Positions 61,008 through 64,000 of a DNA stretch of 64,000 nt are shown here, piece by piece. The DNA is taken from assembly GCA_030041355.1 (NCBI GenBank), contig JASHNZ010000105.1, forward strand, positions 62,001 through 126,000, written 5' to 3'. The notes beneath the pieces were generated by a model that had not been told where the DNA came from, did not search any database, and saw only the letters and a program-made list of their open reading frames with translations. Every line of letters begins with the position of its first letter. Position 1 is the first letter of the stretch. Source of the stretch: Nitrososphaerales archaeon. GTDB taxonomy: Archaea > Thermoproteota > Nitrososphaeria > Nitrososphaerales > CADDZS01. The position numbers were made by a program, and so were the translations under genes.

Positions 61008-61372
61008 GAAAAGATTTTGGTGGATGGAGCTCATGCCTACTATAATATTAGCGGGGTATGAACGTGAAAGAATGGAATCCGCAAGTGATCGCTAAGGTCG
61101 GAATAAGAACGAAAGGGAAAACCGAAACGCAAGCTCATCCGAATAACAATAGAACCGAGAGGATGAACGATACTCTGAGAGAAAGAGTAAAAGTTACTCG
61201 TGGCTGGAAAACTATGGAGAAGCCTTCTGCCGAAGGACAAAGAATTCATTATAACTTTGTAAAGCCACATGCGAGTTTAGAAGGCATGACACCAGCTCAA
61301 AGAGCTGGCTTGGCAATTCCGGACAATTGGATGGTACTTCTAGAGCAAGCGTTGAAAGGTAAGAAAGCGTAA
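61008..61372 (+). pseudogene. Decayed DDE transposase fragment
   Basis: The C-terminal half of a transposase. A short frame reads PEKILVDGAHAYYNISG (61008 to a TGA at 61059), then the main frame from ATG 61058 gives ERMNDTLRERVKVTRGW and HYNFVKPHASLEGMTPAQRAG. These are typical of IS6/ISNCY-like archaeal DDE transposases: the second Asp-bearing strand and the DDE Glu (NRTERMN). The N-terminal half and terminal inverted repeats were not found. It has at least one frameshift and no obvious ends, so it is a relic. Confidence 0.7.
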
Positions 61373-61997
61373 ATCACTGTTTTCACTTACAAAGGATTCG
61401 GAATAAGAAAAAATTACCTATATTTTGGAATCTTCCTTCTTATTGTCGGATTGTTGATTGCTAACGACAATGTGATTAATCCTGCAAATGATACTGCTTT
61501 CATTGCTTCCCTTATGGAATAGTCATCATGGCACTTGCAATTTGTATTATTGTCTTCAGCATGAGGTCTAAATCAAGACCCCCGCCCCGAAAATCAACAA
61601 GGGATTTCAACACCTTGAAGATTCAACAAAACCGATTGTTCCGACGTATTTATGCCCTCCCCCTCTATCATCCACATATGCCCGGTTCCAAATTGCCATT
61701 GTTGTCCACTACATGCCCTAATAGCCATTACAGCTGAAGCTATTGCAAGATCCAAAACTTACTTTAAAGTCACTCATTAAGAATCCCCGATTCCCGCCAC
61801 ATCTAAATAGGAGTATCCAAGTTGCTATTGTTTGAAATTATCATGTCGTTTGGATCTTCGCTTTAAAGAGAGCTATATAGTTGAAGATCACGAATACTTT
61901 GGATCCTCCTTCGAACCTCAAGAAAATGGGCCAGTCCTTTAGACACTGACTTTGCCTTTCGAAGTCCTTAGATATTCATTACCAGGACGACTCTTTC
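61373..61997 (+). other. Intergenic region with possible decayed small membrane protein
   Basis: 625 bp. Just after the transposase stop, and in its frame, NYLYFGIFLLIVGLLIAND runs to a stop at 61520-61522, and a shifted frame continues MEGIVIMALAICIIVFSMRSK-like sequence to about 61570. Together they look like one two-helix protein broken by a 1-nt frameshift, without a start codon. The remaining ~430 bp hold no gene I can support. Confidence 0.3.
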
Positions 61998-62423
61998 ATG
62001 AAGCCGTCCCTCAGTGTTGTGACCCTTGGAGTCAACGATTTCGCGCGATCTCTTGATTTTTACAAGCGTGGTTTGAAGTGGGCAACAAAAGCGAGCAAAA
62101 AGGATTCAATTGCTTTCTTCAAACTGAATGGCGTAATACTTGCACTTTATGACAAGAAGAGCCTAGCTAAAGACGCGCAAGTTGAAGCGAAAGGAAACGG
62201 TTTTCCCGGAATAACTCTAGCCCACAATGTGAAAAGCGAGAAGCAAGTCGACGAGATTCTTAAGCAAGTAACAAAATTAGGAGCAAAGCTTGTCAAAAAA
62301 CCCCAAAAAGCATCATGGGGCGGATATAGCGGGTACTTTGCGGATTTGGACGGGTACTTATGGGAAGTCGTTTACAATCCTTTCTGGAAATTGGACCAGA
62401 AAGGTAGCGTGATTTTGCCATAA
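61998..62423 (+). CDS. VOC (glyoxalase-like) fold protein
   Basis: A 141-aa protein. LSVVTLGVNDFARSLDFYKRGLKW is the first beta-alpha-beta module and GYSGYFADLDGYLWEVVYNPFW the last, with Glu of LWEV and His of LAHN as possible metal ligands. This subgroup is similar to the enzymes annotated as glyoxalase-like or bleomycin-resistance proteins. Substrate unknown. It is only distantly similar to the VOC protein at 33365-33745. Confidence 0.85.
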   Translation: MKPSLSVVTLGVNDFARSLDFYKRGLKWATKASKKDSIAFFKLNGVILALYDKKSLAKDAQVEAKGNGFPGITLAHNVKSEKQVDEILKQVTKLGAKLVKKPQKASWGGYSGYFADLDGYLWEVVYNPFWKLDQKGSVILP

Positions 62424-62608
62424 TTATTGAACTAGCTGTATTTTCAAAGTTTGACCAAACTCGATTGTCGAAATGTGACGAACGAAACCTGTTGTTCTTC
62501 ACATGTGAGTCAAAAATGCCGAAACGGCCTATTGGCGACTATATTCTCTATTGTGAAAACATTTAATCAAATGCAGAGCAGCTCCTTTACCTAGAGTAAA
62601 CGATCAAG

Positions 62609-64000
62609 TTGGCCCAAGAAAGAGTTGAAACAAGACTTCACCAAAAAGAGAGCGATGATTTAGCAGCAACTCAAGCAAATCTTAGTTCTTCGGAGCCTCT
62701 ACAAAACAAACTTTACCGTTTGTATTCTGATGTTTTAAAAAGAGCGGAAATATCGAGAGCAAAATTCCCCCTTCAGAGGGAGGAAAACGAGATGAGCAGA
62801 GACAACCTGCTTGCATATCTTGCCCTAAGGGAAAAGGATCTCTCCGAGCTTCAATTGGCTCTTGCAAACGAAGGTTTGTCTTCTCTGGGACGGCTCGAAG
62901 GACAAGTCCTCTCGAATATTGAAAAAGTGATGATCCATCTAGGCTCAACTCCAAAACCTACCGTTCTTGCAAAACCCACGAGTCAAGTTGCGATCATGAC
63001 CTTGGAGGAAAGAAGCAAGGCTCTTCTTGGACGCCCGAGGGACGGTCGCAGGACTCGCATCATGGTTACACTTGATCCCGCAACTATGTATCGACCCGAG
63101 CTTCTCGAACAACTCTTACTTTCGGGAATGGACATTGCCAGAATTAACTGCGCTCACGATACACCCACTGAATGGCTCATGCTGATCACCGCGATAAGGA
63201 CGGCAGAGGATAGGCTAATTCAAAGAGGAAAAGGCATAGGTCGCACCTGCCGGATTTTGATGGATCTTTCAGGTCCCAAAATCAGAACCGGAAACGTTTC
63301 TCTCGAAGTTAAACCTCTAAAGCTTAGCGTTCCAAAAGATCGCGCGGGTAACCCATCAAAGCTGCTCGAGGGAACATTGGATCTAGAAGCTGAGCAGACA
63401 GAGGGATTGAGCCTTACAGGAATGATGGAGAGTTTCTCGATCTCAATAAAGGATCATAGTTCACTGTCCAGCCTAGTTGTAGGGGAAAGGCTACGCTTTA
63501 CTGATCCCCGCGGAAGAACTAGAGTTTTTGTCGTTCTTGAGAAGCTCACCCCGACCAAAGTGAGAGTGGGTCTATCTCGAACTGCCTATCTCGAAGAGGG
63601 AACTGAGATCAAGTCAGAAAGCGGAACTACACTAGTCGTTGGAAAGCTCAAGCCCCAACCATCAGAGATAGCGGTGAAAGCCAAGGACATCGTGAGATTG
63701 TACAGAGACCCAAAAAGACTGGGCAAGCCGGCGACGGAGAGTCAACCTGCGGAGATAAGCTGCACTCTGCCCGAGGCCCTCGAGTATGTGAGAGAAGGCC
63801 ACTCGGTATTCATTGACGATGGGAAGATCGGAGCGAAGGTAAAGTCTGTGAATCCGGACTATTTGGAACTTGAGATCACTTCTCCAACGGACACCGTCGA
63901 GACTATCAAGGCGGAAAAAGGATTAAACTTTCCTGACTCGAAGATAAAGCTTCCCGCCCTAACTCCAGAGGATGTGAAGGATCTCGAGTTCGTCGTTCAA
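62609..64000 (+). CDS. pyk: Pyruvate kinase with N-terminal extension, 3' end outside window
   Basis: Partial gene of at least 464 residues. Core blocks: TRIMVTLDPATMY (usual TxGPAS replaced by TLDPAT), SGMDIARINCAHD, ILMDLSGPKIRTG and FIDDGKI. About 145 residues precede the usual start, with REENEMSRDNLLAYLALREKDLSELQLALANEGLSSLG, a helical segment known from a long-form pyruvate-kinase-like subfamily. TTG start immediately behind a TAA. The catalytic Lys/Thr region is beyond the right edge, so activity is not certain. Confidence 0.85.
   Translation, partial: MAQERVETRLHQKESDDLAATQANLSSSEPLQNKLYRLYSDVLKRAEISRAKFPLQREENEMSRDNLLAYLALREKDLSELQLALANEGLSSLGRLEGQVLSNIEKVMIHLGSTPKPTVLAKPTSQVAIMTLEERSKALLGRPRDGRRTRIMVTLDPATMYRPELLEQLLLSGMDIARINCAHDTPTEWLMLITAIRTAEDRLIQRGKGIGRTCRILMDLSGPKIRTGNVSLEVKPLKLSVPKDRAGNPSKLLEGTLDLEAEQTEGLSLTGMMESFSISIKDHSSLSSLVVGERLRFTDPRGRTRVFVVLEKLTPTKVRVGLSRTAYLEEGTEIKSESGTTLVVGKLKPQPSEIAVKAKDIVRLYRDPKRLGKPATESQPAEISCTLPEALEYVREGHSVFIDDGKIGAKVKSVNPDYLELEITSPTDTVETIKAEKGLNFPDSKIKLPALTPEDVKDLEFVVQ

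Noticed and set aside
1-64000. CRISPR arrays, tRNA, rRNA and replication origin
   Set aside because: I saw no spaced direct repeats, no tRNA-type T-loop with acceptor stem, no rRNA-like stretches and no origin-box clusters.

Overview
The window is archaeal. Genes are preceded by TATA-type boxes (TTTATA/TTAAAA-like) rather than -35/-10 pairs, and many starts are GTG, TTG or apparently leaderless. The gene content agrees: cyclic 2,3-diphosphoglycerate synthetase, a thermopsin, a PAC2 protein with a C-terminal HbYX motif, a HerA/NurA pair, four-subunit 2-oxoacid:ferredoxin oxidoreductase, and paired HTH/DUF7521-like genes. The thermopsin hints at an acidic habitat. I cannot place the lineage beyond an uncultivated archaeon (TACK-like or Thermoplasmatota-like) from sequence alone.

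Layout. 1-7.8 kb: a complex-I-like operon on the minus strand (hydrogenase maturation protease, then A, B, C, D, H, I, J, K, L and the start of a further antiporter subunit), with hypA divergent. The large subunit keeps all four nickel-ligand cysteines and a cleavable tail, so this looks like a group-4 [NiFe] hydrogenase with a Nuo-like membrane arm. 7.8-26.7 kb: a metabolic island with a HtpX-like protease, a GltD-like oxidoreductase (split by a frameshift), glutamate dehydrogenase, two Usp proteins, cDPG synthetase, a DAO-type oxidase, a CoA-transferase, korDABC, asnA, an orphan molybdopterin aldehyde-oxidase subunit with a low-complexity insert, and a small wHTH/membrane-protein pair. Nine copies of one palindrome (ATTCTCA-N4-TGAGAAT) lie about 9-12 bp upstream of TATA boxes across this island.

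26.7-33.2 kb: metal handling (DtxR-like regulator, Cys-rich CDF-like exporter, ZIP transporter, a HTH/ferritin-like fusion), small conserved proteins and an ABC-2 exporter. 33.3-45.1 kb: VOC and OsmC proteins, an exported beta-rich protein, a truncated alpha/alpha-toroid protein, a PAC2 chaperone, an MFS transporter, GTP-PEPCK, and the HerA-NurA pair. 45.5-50.5 kb: a same-strand cluster of membrane polyferredoxin, membrane protein, cupredoxin, MoaD-like Ubl and BNR-repeat protein. 51-55 kb: ECF S component with a DUF4430 lipid/membrane-anchored protein (likely cobalamin uptake), a small HExxH protein and a thermopsin.

55-61 kb: a haem operon (hemB, chdC/hemQ, hemL, hemE, hemH/cpfC) ending in a Dph6-like ATPase gene whose PP-loop is separated from the body by a 1-nt frameshift. 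The presence of chdC points to the coproporphyrin-dependent branch. 61-64 kb: a decayed transposase, a VOC protein and the 5' part of an unusual pyruvate kinase. Together the genes describe a haem-making organism with ferredoxin-based 2-oxoacid oxidation feeding a proton- or sodium-pumping hydrogenase-like complex, with glutamate and 2-oxoglutarate metabolism apparently under one shared regulator. Several 1-nt frameshifts occur in otherwise good genes; raw reads would decide whether they are real.
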